Origin: Rubellimicrobium sp. CFH 75288
GTDB lineage: Bacteria; Pseudomonadota; Alphaproteobacteria; Rhodobacterales; Rhodobacteraceae
Length of the DNA stretch: 64,000 bases
Reading direction: 5' to 3'
NCBI RefSeq assembly: GCF_009904055.1
Contig: NZ_WYDP01000001.1
Span: forward strand, 496,001-560,000
Below, piece after piece: positions 8,108 through 16,790 of the stretch (the stretch's first letter is position 1; every line of letters starts with the position of its first letter). The notes beneath the pieces were generated by a model. The model saw only the letters and a program-made list of their open reading frames with translations, was not told the origin of the DNA and did not search any database. The position numbers and the translations under genes are program-made.

Positions 8108-8848
8108 GTGCTCGACGTGACCCTGACCGCGGCGACGCTGGCCGGATTGTTGTCCTTCCTGTCACCCTGCGTGCTGCCCATGGTGCCGTTCTATCTGGGC
8201 TATCTGGCCGGGTCAGGGGCGCAGGCGGTGGCGGCGGGGGGAACCGTCACGCCGGCCCTGCGGATGCGGGCCGTCCTGGGCGCCATGGCCTTTGCCGCGG
8301 GGATCATCGTCGTTTTCGTGTCGCTCGGCGCCACGGCCTCGATGGCCGGACAGCTGGTGCGGGAGTGGTTCGACATCCTGCGATGGGTCGCTGCGGGGGT
8401 CATCGTCGCGATGGGCCTGCATTTCCTGGGCGTCGTGCGGATCCCGATCCTCTATCGCCAGTTCCGGGCCGAGATGGGGGATGTGCGCGACCTGTCGCTC
8501 GGCGGCGCCTTCGTGCTGGGCCTCGCCTTCGCCTTTGGCTGGACGCCGTGCGTGGGCCCGGTTCTGGCCGCGATCCTCTTCACCGCGGCGGGCACCGAGA
8601 CGGCCGCGCGGGGCGCGGGTCTCCTGCTCGCCTACGGCATCGGCATGACGCTGCCCTTTGTCATCGCCGCCCTCTTTGTCGGGGGCTTCATGCGGCTGAT
8701 GGCGCGCTTCCGGCGCCATCTCGGCACGGTCGAGAAGGCGATGGGTCTCCTGCTCGTCACCTTCGGGGTGCTGATCGCCACCAACTCGGTCAACCGCATC
8801 GCGCAATGGATGATCGAGACCTTTCCCGTCTTTGCACGAATCGGATGA
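8108..8848 (+). CDS. soxV: CcdA-family membrane thiol-disulfide transporter SoxV
   Basis: 246-residue membrane protein with six hydrophobic segments. The two redox cysteines of the CcdA/DsbD family are present: C21 in LSPCVLP and C148 in GWTPCVGP. SoxV carries electrons from cytoplasmic thioredoxin to the periplasm, where SoxW and SoxS use them to maintain SoxYZ. The start is GTG at 8108, right before the first helix, with a poor Shine-Dalgarno (a G-run at 8095-8100). It is the first gene of the long rightward sox operon. Confidence 0.9.
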   Translation: MLDVTLTAATLAGLLSFLSPCVLPMVPFYLGYLAGSGAQAVAAGGTVTPALRMRAVLGAMAFAAGIIVVFVSLGATASMAGQLVREWFDILRWVAAGVIVAMGLHFLGVVRIPILYRQFRAEMGDVRDLSLGGAFVLGLAFAFGWTPCVGPVLAAILFTAAGTETAARGAGLLLAYGIGMTLPFVIAALFVGGFMRLMARFRRHLGTVEKAMGLLLVTFGVLIATNSVNRIAQWMIETFPVFARIG

Positions 8849-8867
8849 GCCTAGGGGAGACCGGACC

Positions 8868-9455
8868 ATGCGCATCCTGCCCACTGCCTTCGCCCTTCTG
8901 GCGCTGATCGCCGCCCCGGTCGCCGCCGAAGCACCGGCGTCCATCCCCGAACCCGTCCTGGGCGACGACGGGCTCCACAAGGCCCCTTGGCTGCGCGAGA
9001 CCTTCCGGGACCTGCGCGAGGATCTGGCCGAGGCCGAGGCCGAGGGCCGGCGGATGATGCTGCTCGTCGAGCAGCGCGGCTGCATCTACTGCACGCGCCT
9101 GCACGAGGAGATCTTTGTCATCCCCGAGATCTACGAGATGCTGGACGAACGCTATTTCGTTGTCCAGATCAACATGTTCGGCGACGTGCCCGTGACGGAC
9201 TTCGACGGCACGACGCTGCCCGAGAAGGACGCGGTGCGCCGCTGGGGCGTGCTGTTCACGCCGACGATGATCTTCCTGCCGCACGAGGTGCCTGAGGGCC
9301 AGACCGCCGCGCAGGCCGCGGTGGCGACGATGCCCGGCGCCTTCGAGCGCTGGACCACGCAGAACATGCTGACCTGGATCCTCGAGGAAGGGTATGCCGG
9401 CGACGAGCCCTTCCAGAAGTATCACGCACGCGTGTTCGCCACGCAGGGCGGATGA
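8868..9455 (+). CDS. soxW: Periplasmic thioredoxin-like protein SoxW
   Basis: 195 residues: signal peptide at about 1-20 (ILPTAFALLALIAAPVAA), then a thioredoxin-like domain with the CIYC redox centre (C72, C75) and a cis-proline segment (VLFTPTMIF). SoxW is the periplasmic partner of SoxV. The ATG at 8868 is preceded by AGGGGAGA at 8853-8860; an earlier in-frame start at 8832 would overlap soxV and hide the signal peptide. It lies between soxV and soxX as in Paracoccus and Rhodovulum. Confidence 0.88.
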   Translation: MRILPTAFALLALIAAPVAAEAPASIPEPVLGDDGLHKAPWLRETFRDLREDLAEAEAEGRRMMLLVEQRGCIYCTRLHEEIFVIPEIYEMLDERYFVVQINMFGDVPVTDFDGTTLPEKDAVRRWGVLFTPTMIFLPHEVPEGQTAAQAAVATMPGAFERWTTQNMLTWILEEGYAGDEPFQKYHARVFATQGG

Positions 9456-9546
9456 CATTCACAGACTCAAATCTGTTGTTGCGTCCGGGCCAGCCTGCGG
9501 TTTAGGGTCGCAGGCCAGAGGCGGAGCAGCCGCCGCGGGAGGAGAC

Positions 9547-10029
9547 ATGACAGGGACTTGGCGCTTGGCTGCCGGGATCGTGGCGGTTGCGACCGTGGCA
9601 TCGGCGCAGGCGGTGATCGCGCCGAACGCGGTGGAGTTCGACGAGTATGGCGAGGTGGCGCAGTCCCTCACCGGCGTTCCCGGCAATCCCGATGCCGGCA
9701 AGGAGGTGATGGCGACTCGCAGCCTCGGCAATTGCGTGGCCTGCCATCAGGTCACCGCGATGGCCGATGTGCCCTTCCACGGCGATGTCGGGCCGTCGCT
9801 CGACGGAGTGGCCGACCGCTGGAGCGAGGCGCAGCTGCGCGGCATCGTCATCGACGCCGACCGCACCTTTCCCGACAGCATCATGCCTGCCTTCTACAAG
9901 ACCGACGGGTTTACCCGGCCTGGCGACGGCTACACGGGCAAGGCCGCACCGGCCGACCTGCCGCCGATCCTGAGCGCGCAGCAGGTCGAGGATGTGGTCG
10001 CGTATCTGATGACCCTTCACGACGAATGA
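9547..10029 (+). CDS. soxX: Sulfur-oxidizing c-type cytochrome SoxX
   Basis: 160-residue monohaem cytochrome c, the small subunit of the SoxAX complex that oxidatively couples thiosulfate to SoxYZ in the periplasm. Signal peptide about 1-21; haem motif CVACH at residues 63-67; M113 in SIMPAFYK is the likely distal ligand. The ATG at 9547 has GGAGGAG just upstream. Its TGA overlaps an ATG (10026) in the soxY frame. Confidence 0.9.
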   Translation: MTGTWRLAAGIVAVATVASAQAVIAPNAVEFDEYGEVAQSLTGVPGNPDAGKEVMATRSLGNCVACHQVTAMADVPFHGDVGPSLDGVADRWSEAQLRGIVIDADRTFPDSIMPAFYKTDGFTRPGDGYTGKAAPADLPPILSAQQVEDVVAYLMTLHDE

Positions 10030-10043
10030 CCACGGAGAATCCC

Positions 10044-10466
10044 ATGACCCATACCCGCAGAGAGGCCCTCCTGGTCGGCTTGGGCGCCCTCGTGGCGACC
10101 GCCGGGATCCCTAGGCTTGCCTTCGCCGCCACGACCGAGGAGCGGATCGCCGAGTTCACCGGCGGTGCTGCGCTCGGCGAGGGCGGCATCACCCTGACCG
10201 CGCCCGAGATCGCGGAGAACGGCAACACGGTGCCGATCTCCGTCGAGGCGCCCGGTGCGGTGGCGATCATGCTGCTGGCGGCCGGCAACCCCAACCCGGA
10301 CGTGGGCACCTTCCGCTTCGGCCCGCTCGCCGCCTCCCAGATGGCCTCGACGCGGATCCGGCTGGCCGGAACCCAAGACGTGATCGCCATCGCGCAGATG
10401 GCCGACGGCTCGTTCGTCAAGACCGCGCGCGAGGTAAAGGTCACGATCGGCGGCTGCGGCGGCTGA
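10044..10466 (+). CDS. soxY: Thiosulfate-carrier protein SoxY
   Basis: 140-residue carrier subunit. The C-terminal swinging arm GGCGG is at residues 136-140, with C138 the cysteine that carries the sulfur substrate through the Sox cycle. A twin-arginine-type export signal is present (THTRREALLVG, hydrophobic stretch, LAFA), so it should be folded and exported with SoxZ. The ATG at 10044 is 7 nt after ACGGAGA; an ATG at 10026 overlapping the soxX stop would add six residues and lacks its own Shine-Dalgarno. Confidence 0.93.
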   Translation: MTHTRREALLVGLGALVATAGIPRLAFAATTEERIAEFTGGAALGEGGITLTAPEIAENGNTVPISVEAPGAVAIMLLAAGNPNPDVGTFRFGPLAASQMASTRIRLAGTQDVIAIAQMADGSFVKTAREVKVTIGGCGG

Positions 10467-10494
10467 CGGCAGGAACGGACCAAGGAGAGCAGAC

Positions 10495-10824
10495 ATGGCA
10501 GAGAACGTCACCCCCCGCGTCCGCGTCCCGGACTCTGCGAGCGCGGGCGAAGCTGTGCTCATCAAGACGCTGATCAGCCACCCGATGGAATCCGGGCAGC
10601 GCAAGGACTCGCAGGGCAACGTGATCCCGCGGTCGATCATCAACCGCTTCACTTGCGAGTTCAACGGCGAGACCGTGATCGACGCCACGCTGGAGCCGGC
10701 GATCTCCACCAATCCCTATTTCGAGTTCGAGGCGCTGGTCAACGAGTCCGGAACCTTCGTCTTCACCTGGTATGACGACGACGGTTCCGTCTACGAGGAA
10801 CGCAAGGACATCACCGTCTCCTGA
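10495..10824 (+). CDS. soxZ: Thiosulfate-carrier partner protein SoxZ
   Basis: 109-residue immunoglobulin-like protein that forms the SoxYZ heterodimer. The ISHPMESGQRKDS segment and the C-terminal YDDDGSVYEERKDI are typical of SoxZ. It has no signal peptide, consistent with hitchhiking through the Tat system on SoxY. AAGGAG lies before the ATG. Confidence 0.93.
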   Translation: MAENVTPRVRVPDSASAGEAVLIKTLISHPMESGQRKDSQGNVIPRSIINRFTCEFNGETVIDATLEPAISTNPYFEFEALVNESGTFVFTWYDDDGSVYEERKDITVS

Positions 10825-10856
10825 CGGAGACGGGGCGGATGGCAGGGGAGGCAGGG

Positions 10857-11711
10857 ATGCGACAGGCAAAGCGGCTGGTCGGCGGCGGGGCCGTGCTGGT
10901 CCTGCTGCTGGCGGGGGCGGCCTTGGCCGATCCCGACCATGACGAGCTGATCGTCAACGGCGAGATCGAGATGATCGTGCGCGCCCCGGCGCCGCCGCAT
11001 GTGGAGAACCTCGACGAGATCATCTCGGGCTGGTCGTTCCGCACGGACGAGACGCAGGCGCTCCAGATGGACGATTTCGACAATCCGGGCATGCTCGGGG
11101 TCGAGCGCGCGCTCGTGATGTTCGACACGCCGATGGGTACGGCCGGACAGGCCTGTTCCTCCTGTCACGAGACGCCCGAGGCGCTGCGCGGTGTCCGTGC
11201 CACCTATCCCAAATGGGACGAGGAGCGGCAGACCGTCCAGACCGTGGAGATGCAGGTCAACGAGTGCCTGACCGAGCGGATGGGCGCCGAGCCGCTGGGC
11301 TACGACAGCACCGAGATGGTGGACATGTCGGCGCTGATCGCCTCGGTCTCGCGCGGGATGGTGGTGGACGTGGCGATCGACGGGCCGGCCCAGTCCACCT
11401 GGGAGAAGGGGCGGGAGATGTACTACACCCGTTTCGGTCAGCTCGAGCTGGCCTGCGCCAACTGCCACGAGGACAATGCGGGCCGGATGATCCGTGCCGA
11501 CCATCTGAGCCAGGGGCAGATCAACGGCTTTCCCGCGTACCGTCTCAACAACGCGGCGCTGATCTCGGTGCACAACCGCTTCCGCGGCTGCATCCGCGAC
11601 ACGCGGGCCGAGACCTTCGAGGTCGGCAGCCCCGAATTCGTGGCGCTCGAACTCTATGTCGCCTCGCGCGGCAACGGCCTGACGGTCGAGGGGCCGTCGG
11701 TCCGCAACTGA
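10857..11711 (+). CDS. soxA: Sulfur-oxidizing dihaem cytochrome SoxA
   Basis: 284-residue catalytic subunit of SoxAX. Signal peptide about 1-24; two haem sites CSSCH (100-104) and CANCH (200-204); and C245 in RFRGCIRDTR. C245 is about residue 221 of the mature protein and corresponds to the persulfide-modified cysteine that ligates the active-site haem in characterised SoxA proteins. The protein is therefore the dihaem type. The ATG at 10857 follows GGGGAGG; an upstream ATG at 10839 is in frame but poorly placed. A strong hairpin follows the stop. Confidence 0.93.
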   Translation: MRQAKRLVGGGAVLVLLLAGAALADPDHDELIVNGEIEMIVRAPAPPHVENLDEIISGWSFRTDETQALQMDDFDNPGMLGVERALVMFDTPMGTAGQACSSCHETPEALRGVRATYPKWDEERQTVQTVEMQVNECLTERMGAEPLGYDSTEMVDMSALIASVSRGMVVDVAIDGPAQSTWEKGREMYYTRFGQLELACANCHEDNAGRMIRADHLSQGQINGFPAYRLNNAALISVHNRFRGCIRDTRAETFEVGSPEFVALELYVASRGNGLTVEGPSVRN

Positions 11712-11717
11712 GAAGCC

Positions 11718-11750
11718 CGGCCCGCGACCCGGAAGGAGCGCGGGCCGTTT
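11718..11750 (+). terminator. Hairpin plus short T-run between soxA and soxB
   Basis: Perfect 9-bp stem: CGGCCCGCG (11718-11726) pairs with CGCGGGCCG (11739-11747), 12-base loop, then TTT at 11748-11750. It looks like a rho-independent terminator or attenuator inside the sox operon. The T-run is short, so read-through into soxBCD is likely; a processing or stabilising role is also possible. Confidence 0.6.
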
Positions 11751-11790
11751 CATCTCTGGAGACATTCACGAAAATGCATAGGTTGTCCCC

Positions 11791-13485
11791 GTGATCCCGC
11801 GTCGCCAGTTCATCCAGGCGGGCCTCGCCGCCTCCGCGCTCTGGGGTGCGTCGGGATTCGGGTCCTGGAGCCGGCTCGCGGCGCAGCAGCGTCTGACGCA
11901 GGACGATCTCATTGGCCCGGCGGGCACGGGCAATCTGACCCTGATCCACATCACGGACATCCATGCCCAGACCCAGCCCGTCTGGTTCCGGGAGCCCGAG
12001 ATCAATCTCGGCGTGGGCGAGGCCGCGGGCATCCCGCCCCATCTGACAGGGGCCGAGTTCCGCGCCGCCTTCGGCATCGAGAAGGGCTCGGCGCTCGACT
12101 ACGCGCTCACCTACGAGGATTTCGTCGCGCTGGGTCGCGAATACGGGCAGATGGGCGGGCTTGATCGCATCGCCACCGTGGTCAAGGCGATCCGTGCCGA
12201 CCGGCCCGACGCGCTTCTGCTCGACGGCGGCGACACCTGGCAGGGCTCGCTGCCTGCGCTGCGCACGGCCGGGCAGGACATGGTGGACCTGTTCAACGCA
12301 CTGGGCGTCGACGCGATGACTGCGCACTGGGAGTTCACGCTCGGCTCGGACCGTGTGCGAGAGATCGTGGAAACCCAACTCGCCTTCCCCTTCCTCGGGG
12401 CGAACATCTTCGACGCCGAGTGGGACGAGCCCGCCTTCGAACCGGTGGCCGTCTTCGAGCGGGGCGGCACGAAGGTGGCGGTGATCGGTCAGGCCTTCCC
12501 GTACCTGCCGGTGGCCAATCCGCGCTGGCTCTTTCCCGAATATTCCTTCGGCATCCGCGAGGAGCGGCTGGCTGCGGTCGTGAGCGAGGCGCGCGCCGGC
12601 GGCGCAGAGGTCGTGGTCCTGCTCAGCCACAACGGCTTCGACGTGGATCGCAAGATCGCCCGGAACGTCCCCGGCATCGACGTGATCCTGACCGGCCACA
12701 CGCATGACGCGATCCCGGAGCCGGTGCAGGTCGGCGAGACCTTCCTCATCGCCTCGGGCAGCCACGGCAAGTTTGTGAGCCGGATCGATCTCGACGTGAG
12801 GGACGGGCGGATGCAGGGCCTCGCGCACCGGCTCATTCCCGTCTTCTCGGACGTGATCGCGCCCGACCCGGAGATGGCGGCGCTGGTGGAGGCCACGCGC
12901 GCGCCCTTCGCCGAGGAGATGGCCGAGGCGCTGGGAACCACCGAGTCGCTGCTCTACCGGCGCGGCAACTTCAACGGCACCTGGGACGACGTGATCTGCG
13001 ACGCGCTCCTGTCGCAGCGCGACGCCGAGATCGCGCTGTCGCCCGGCTTCCGCTGGGGGGCGAGCGTGATGCCGGGCGAGACGATCACGCGCGAGGACGT
13101 CTTCAACGTCACCGCGATGTCCTATCCGGCGGCCTACCGGACCGAGATGACGGGCGAGATGCTCAAGATCGTGCTCGAGGACGTGGCCGACAACCTCTTC
13201 AACCCGGACCCCTACTACCAGCAGGGGGGCGACATGGTCCGCGTGGGAGGTCTGGGCTATCGCATCGATGTGGGCGCGCCCATGGGCTCGCGCATCTCGG
13301 ACCTTGTCCTGCTGTCGAGCGGCGAGCCGATCGATCCGGCTCGGGCCTATGCCGTGGCGGGCTGGGCCAGCGTCAACGAGGGAACCGAAGGCCCTCCCAT
13401 CTGGGAGGTCGTCGAGGCCCATATCCGGTCCCAAGGCACGGTGCGCGCCGAGCCGCGGAGCCATGTGACCGTCACCGGCATCTGA
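11791..13485 (+). CDS. soxB: Thiosulfohydrolase SoxB
   Basis: 564-residue periplasmic dimanganese hydrolase that releases sulfate from the SoxY-cysteine S-thiosulfonate. An N-terminal twin-arginine signal (PRRQFIQAGLAASALWGASG) is followed by calcineurin-like metal motifs HITDIHAQTQP, LLDGGDTWQGS, LSHNGFD and TGHTHD, and a C-terminal 5'-nucleotidase-like domain. The start is GTG at 11791; the nearby ATG at 11774 is out of frame. It is separated from soxA by a hairpin, so soxBCD may have its own expression level. Confidence 0.93.
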   Translation: MIPRRQFIQAGLAASALWGASGFGSWSRLAAQQRLTQDDLIGPAGTGNLTLIHITDIHAQTQPVWFREPEINLGVGEAAGIPPHLTGAEFRAAFGIEKGSALDYALTYEDFVALGREYGQMGGLDRIATVVKAIRADRPDALLLDGGDTWQGSLPALRTAGQDMVDLFNALGVDAMTAHWEFTLGSDRVREIVETQLAFPFLGANIFDAEWDEPAFEPVAVFERGGTKVAVIGQAFPYLPVANPRWLFPEYSFGIREERLAAVVSEARAGGAEVVVLLSHNGFDVDRKIARNVPGIDVILTGHTHDAIPEPVQVGETFLIASGSHGKFVSRIDLDVRDGRMQGLAHRLIPVFSDVIAPDPEMAALVEATRAPFAEEMAEALGTTESLLYRRGNFNGTWDDVICDALLSQRDAEIALSPGFRWGASVMPGETITREDVFNVTAMSYPAAYRTEMTGEMLKIVLEDVADNLFNPDPYYQQGGDMVRVGGLGYRIDVGAPMGSRISDLVLLSSGEPIDPARAYAVAGWASVNEGTEGPPIWEVVEAHIRSQGTVRAEPRSHVTVTGI

Positions 13486-13499
13486 GAAAGGAGCGAGGC

Positions 13500-14783
13500 A
13501 TGAGCAACAGGGAGCTTCCCTTCCGCCCCGACCGCCGCCGCCTTCTGACGGGTGCGGCTGCGGCCGGCGGCGCCTTGGTCGGTGCCCGGATGGCGCTGGC
13601 GCAGGGAGCCGGCCCGGCGCCGGACCCGGCGATCACCACCCTCCAGCCCTGGACGCGCTTTCTGGGCGACGGTGTGGATGCACGCCCCTACGGCAAGCCG
13701 TCCGAGTTCGAGGCCCATGTCGTGCGGCGCCATGTGCCGTGGCTGACGGCGGACCCGGTCTCCTCCGTGAACTTCACGCCGCTGCACGAGCTCGACGGGA
13801 TCATCACGCCCAACGGGCTGTGCTTCGAGCGTCATCACGGCGGCATCGCCGAGATCGACCCGGCGCAGCACCGGCTGATGATCAACGGCCTCGTGGACCG
13901 GCCGCTCGTCTTCACGATGCAGGACATCCTGCGCTTCCCGCGCGAGAACCGCATCTACTTCCTCGAATGCGCGGCCAATACGGGGATGGAGTGGGCGGGC
14001 GCGCAGCTCAACGGCTGCCAGTACACGCACGGCATGATCCACAACGTGATGTACACGGGCGTGCCGCTGCGCCTGCTGCTCGAGGAGGCGGGGCTGAAGG
14101 GCTCGGCCTCCTGGATCCTGGCCGAGGGCGCGGATGCGGCGGCGATGACCCGGTCCATCCCGCTCGAGAAGGCGATGGACGACTGCCTCGTGGCCTTCAA
14201 GATGAACGGCGAGGCGCTGCGCCCCGAGCAGGGCTATCCGCTCCGGCTGGTGGTGCCGGGCTGGGAAGGCAACATGTGGATCAAGTGGCTGCGCCGGATC
14301 GAGGTCGGCGACCAGCACTGGGGGCAGCGCGAGGAGACGTCGAAATATACCGACACGCTCGCCGACGGGCGGTCGCGGCGGCACACCTGGGTGATGGACG
14401 CGAAATCGGTCATCACCAACCCCTCGCCGCAGGCGCCCATCCGCACCGGACCGGGGCCCGTGGTCATCACCGGCGTGGCCTGGTCGGGACGCGGTACCAT
14501 CCCGCGCGTGGACGTCACGCTCGACGGCGGCATCAACTGGCATCAGGCGCGCATGTCGGGGCCCAGCCTCGACAAGTCGATGCACCGTTTCTACTTCGAG
14601 TTCGACTGGGACGGACGCCCGCTGCTGCTCCAGAGCCGCGCCCATGATTCCACGGGCTACGTCCAGCCGACCAAGGAGGCCCTGCGGGCCATCCGAGGCG
14701 AGAATTCCATCTATCACAACAACGGCATCCAGACATGGGCCGTGAACGAGGCGGGGGAGGCCGAGAATGTCGAGATTTCTTGA
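13500..14783 (+). CDS. soxC: Sulfane dehydrogenase molybdenum subunit SoxC
   Basis: 427-residue sulfite-oxidase-fold protein holding the molybdenum cofactor. Tat signal around DRRRLLTGAAAAGG (11-24); C157 in YFLECAANTG is the expected molybdenum ligand; and the C-terminal dimerisation domain contains GVAWSGRGTIPRVDVTLDGG. With SoxD it oxidises the SoxY-bound sulfane, yielding six electrons. AAAGGAG at 13487-13493 sets the start. It overlaps soxD by 17 bp. Needing molybdenum, it links functionally to modABC at the left end of the window. Confidence 0.93.
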   Translation: MSNRELPFRPDRRRLLTGAAAAGGALVGARMALAQGAGPAPDPAITTLQPWTRFLGDGVDARPYGKPSEFEAHVVRRHVPWLTADPVSSVNFTPLHELDGIITPNGLCFERHHGGIAEIDPAQHRLMINGLVDRPLVFTMQDILRFPRENRIYFLECAANTGMEWAGAQLNGCQYTHGMIHNVMYTGVPLRLLLEEAGLKGSASWILAEGADAAAMTRSIPLEKAMDDCLVAFKMNGEALRPEQGYPLRLVVPGWEGNMWIKWLRRIEVGDQHWGQREETSKYTDTLADGRSRRHTWVMDAKSVITNPSPQAPIRTGPGPVVITGVAWSGRGTIPRVDVTLDGGINWHQARMSGPSLDKSMHRFYFEFDWDGRPLLLQSRAHDSTGYVQPTKEALRAIRGENSIYHNNGIQTWAVNEAGEAENVEIS

Positions 14784-16224
14784 GCCGCTGCCGTTCTTCG
14801 GACTGGTGGCGGCAGGCACCGCCGCGTTCCTTGGATCGGGCGTCCTGGTCACCAACAGCATCCACGGATCGGGGCGCGGCGGGGCGAACGATGCTGTCCT
14901 CGTCGGCGCAGCACAGGCGCAGGTCGTCGAGACTCCGGCCGCGCAGGAGGTGACGCCCTCCGTAACGGCCGCGGCGGACCCTTCGCCTGACCCGGAGGCG
15001 CCTGCGCAACAGCCCGCCCCCGGGATGGTCGCGACAGGCGGGGACGCCCCGGCGAATGCCGCCGGTGCCGTCGTGCCGGTCGCCTTCGAGGAACAGCCCG
15101 CCCCCTCGCGGCCGGGCGGATACGGTCTGGGCCGCGAAGCGCTGCCCGAGGAGATCGCCGCATGGGACATCGACGTGCGGCCTGACGGGCAGGGCCTGCC
15201 CGAGGGTTCCGGCGATGTCTGGACGGGCGAGGAGCTCTTTGTCGAACGCTGCGCAGTATGCCACGGTGATTTCGGCGAGGGGGCCGGGCGCTGGCCGCAG
15301 CTGGCGGGAGGGTTCGGCACGCTCGACGGCGACGATCCGGTGAAAACGGTCGGGTCCTTCTGGCCCTATCTGTCGACGGCCATCGACTACATCCACCGCG
15401 CCATGCCGTTCGGGGATGCGCAGTCGCTCACGGCCGACGAGACTTACGCGATCACGGCCTACATCCTGCACCTCAACGATCTGGTGGACGACGACTTCGT
15501 CCTGAGCCCGGAGACCTTCGCCTCGGTCCAGATGCCCAATGCCGACGGCTTCTTCGAGGACGACCGCGACGAGGTCGAACTGGTGGAATTCTCGCGCGAG
15601 CCCTGCATGGAGAATTGCAAGGAATCGGTCGAGATCACCATGCGGGCGACCGTGCTGGATGTGACCCCGGGCGACGGGTTCGACGTGGCGGATGCGGCCG
15701 ACGCCGCCGTGGCGGTGGCCGAGGAGCCGGCGATGGCCGAGGCTGTGGGCGGCACCAACACCACCGAGGCCGAGGCGGCACAGGCCGAGACGACCGAGGC
15801 CGCAGCGCCGGACGCCACGGCGGAGATGGCCGCTGTGCCGGACGAGGCACCGGCGGCTGAGCCTGTCATGACCGAAGCCGTTCCGGAGGCGGACGCTCTC
15901 GACATGGCCCTGGTCGCCGCGGGCGAGCAGGTGTTCCGCCGCTGCTCGGCCTGTCACGAGGTGGGAGAGGGAGCGCGGACGCGCACCGGGCCGGTGCTGA
16001 ACGGAGTGGTCGGTGCCCCCATCGCCTCCGAGGAGGGTTTCCGCTATTCGCGGGTTCTCGAGGAAGCGGGCGAGGCCGGGCGCGTGTGGTCCGTGGAGGA
16101 GCTTTCGGCCTATCTGGCCAACCCGCGCGGCTACATGCCGGGAACCAAGATGGCCTTCCAGGGCCTGCGCTCCGACGACGAGATCGCGGCCGTGATCGCC
16201 TTCCTGCAGAGCCATCCCGAATGA
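14767..16224 (+). CDS. soxD: Sulfane dehydrogenase dihaem cytochrome c subunit SoxD
   Basis: 485 residues. An N-terminal hydrophobic segment (about 8-30) acts as signal or anchor, followed by a Pro/Ala-rich stretch to about 110. Haem domain 1 has CAVCH at 162-166, haem domain 2 has CSACH at 393-397. The two domains are separated by an Ala/Glu-rich, repeat-like linker at about 305-378. SoxD receives electrons from SoxC and passes them to small cytochromes. The protein is longer than the classic Paracoccus SoxD because of the linkers. The 17-bp overlap with soxC indicates coupled translation. Confidence 0.9.
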   Translation: MSRFLEPLPFFGLVAAGTAAFLGSGVLVTNSIHGSGRGGANDAVLVGAAQAQVVETPAAQEVTPSVTAAADPSPDPEAPAQQPAPGMVATGGDAPANAAGAVVPVAFEEQPAPSRPGGYGLGREALPEEIAAWDIDVRPDGQGLPEGSGDVWTGEELFVERCAVCHGDFGEGAGRWPQLAGGFGTLDGDDPVKTVGSFWPYLSTAIDYIHRAMPFGDAQSLTADETYAITAYILHLNDLVDDDFVLSPETFASVQMPNADGFFEDDRDEVELVEFSREPCMENCKESVEITMRATVLDVTPGDGFDVADAADAAVAVAEEPAMAEAVGGTNTTEAEAAQAETTEAAAPDATAEMAAVPDEAPAAEPVMTEAVPEADALDMALVAAGEQVFRRCSACHEVGEGARTRTGPVLNGVVGAPIASEEGFRYSRVLEEAGEAGRVWSVEELSAYLANPRGYMPGTKMAFQGLRSDDEIAAVIAFLQSHPE

Positions 16225-16333
16225 CGGGAAGGGGGCCGTCCGCCCGTTCCGCCGGAGCGGATCCGGGCGGTTCCCGCGGAAACGAGGTCCGGGCGGAACC
16301 CATCCGCCCCTCCCCCATCACAGGAGCACCACC

Positions 16334-16771
16334 ATGCGCCGCGTCATCCTGACCCTGACCCTCTGCCTGGCGGGGGCTGCCGCCCTTCGTGCCGAGGAGG
16401 CGGTGGTCGTCTATCCCTTCGATGGTTCTTTCGAGGACGCCGCCTTTGCCGTGGAATCGGCCATCACCAACCAGGGGCTGGTGATCGACTACACCAGCCA
16501 TGTCGGCGAGATGCTCAACCGCACGGGCGCCGATGTGGGCAGCGACGTGGTCCTCTTCGACGAGGCGGACATCTACGTGTTCTGCTCCGCCGCGGTGTCG
16601 CGCCGCGTGATGGAGGCCGACCCCATGAACATCGCCTTCTGCCCCTACGGCATCTTCGTGGCCGAGCGCGAGGGCGAGGTCATGGTGGGCTACCGCACCT
16701 ATCCCGACGGGCCGATGGACGAGGTGGAGGCCCTCCTCGATTCCGTCGCCCGCGAGGCCACGGGGGGCTGA
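16334..16771 (+). CDS. DUF302-domain periplasmic protein in the sox operon
   Basis: 145-residue exported protein: signal peptide about 1-20, then a DUF302 domain (VVVYPFDGSFEDAAFAVE, then YVFCSAAVSRR and NIAFCPYGIFV). Two cysteines (in FCSA and FCPY) are conserved-looking. DUF302 proteins occur beside sulfur-oxidation genes but have no proven role. CAGGAG at 16321-16326 sets the start. The gene is 109 bp after soxD on the same strand and takes the place where soxEFG lie in Paracoccus. A part in delivering or binding sulfur or metal is a guess. Confidence 0.75.
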   Translation: MRRVILTLTLCLAGAAALRAEEAVVVYPFDGSFEDAAFAVESAITNQGLVIDYTSHVGEMLNRTGADVGSDVVLFDEADIYVFCSAAVSRRVMEADPMNIAFCPYGIFVAEREGEVMVGYRTYPDGPMDEVEALLDSVAREATGG

Positions 16772-16774
16772 GCG

Positions 16775-16790
16775 CGCCCCTCACGGGGCG
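16775..16790. terminator. Short hairpin at the convergent ends of the DUF302 and SoxH-like genes
   Basis: CGCCCC (16775-16780), loop TCAC, GGGGCG (16785-16790), placed exactly between two convergent stop codons. The stem is only 6 bp and there is no T-run, so this is a weak candidate for a bidirectional terminator. Confidence 0.35.

Noticed and set aside
11545-13464. 639-codon minus-strand frame opposite soxB
   Set aside because: Antisense shadow of soxB caused by high GC; low-complexity His/Arg/Asp-rich product without motifs.
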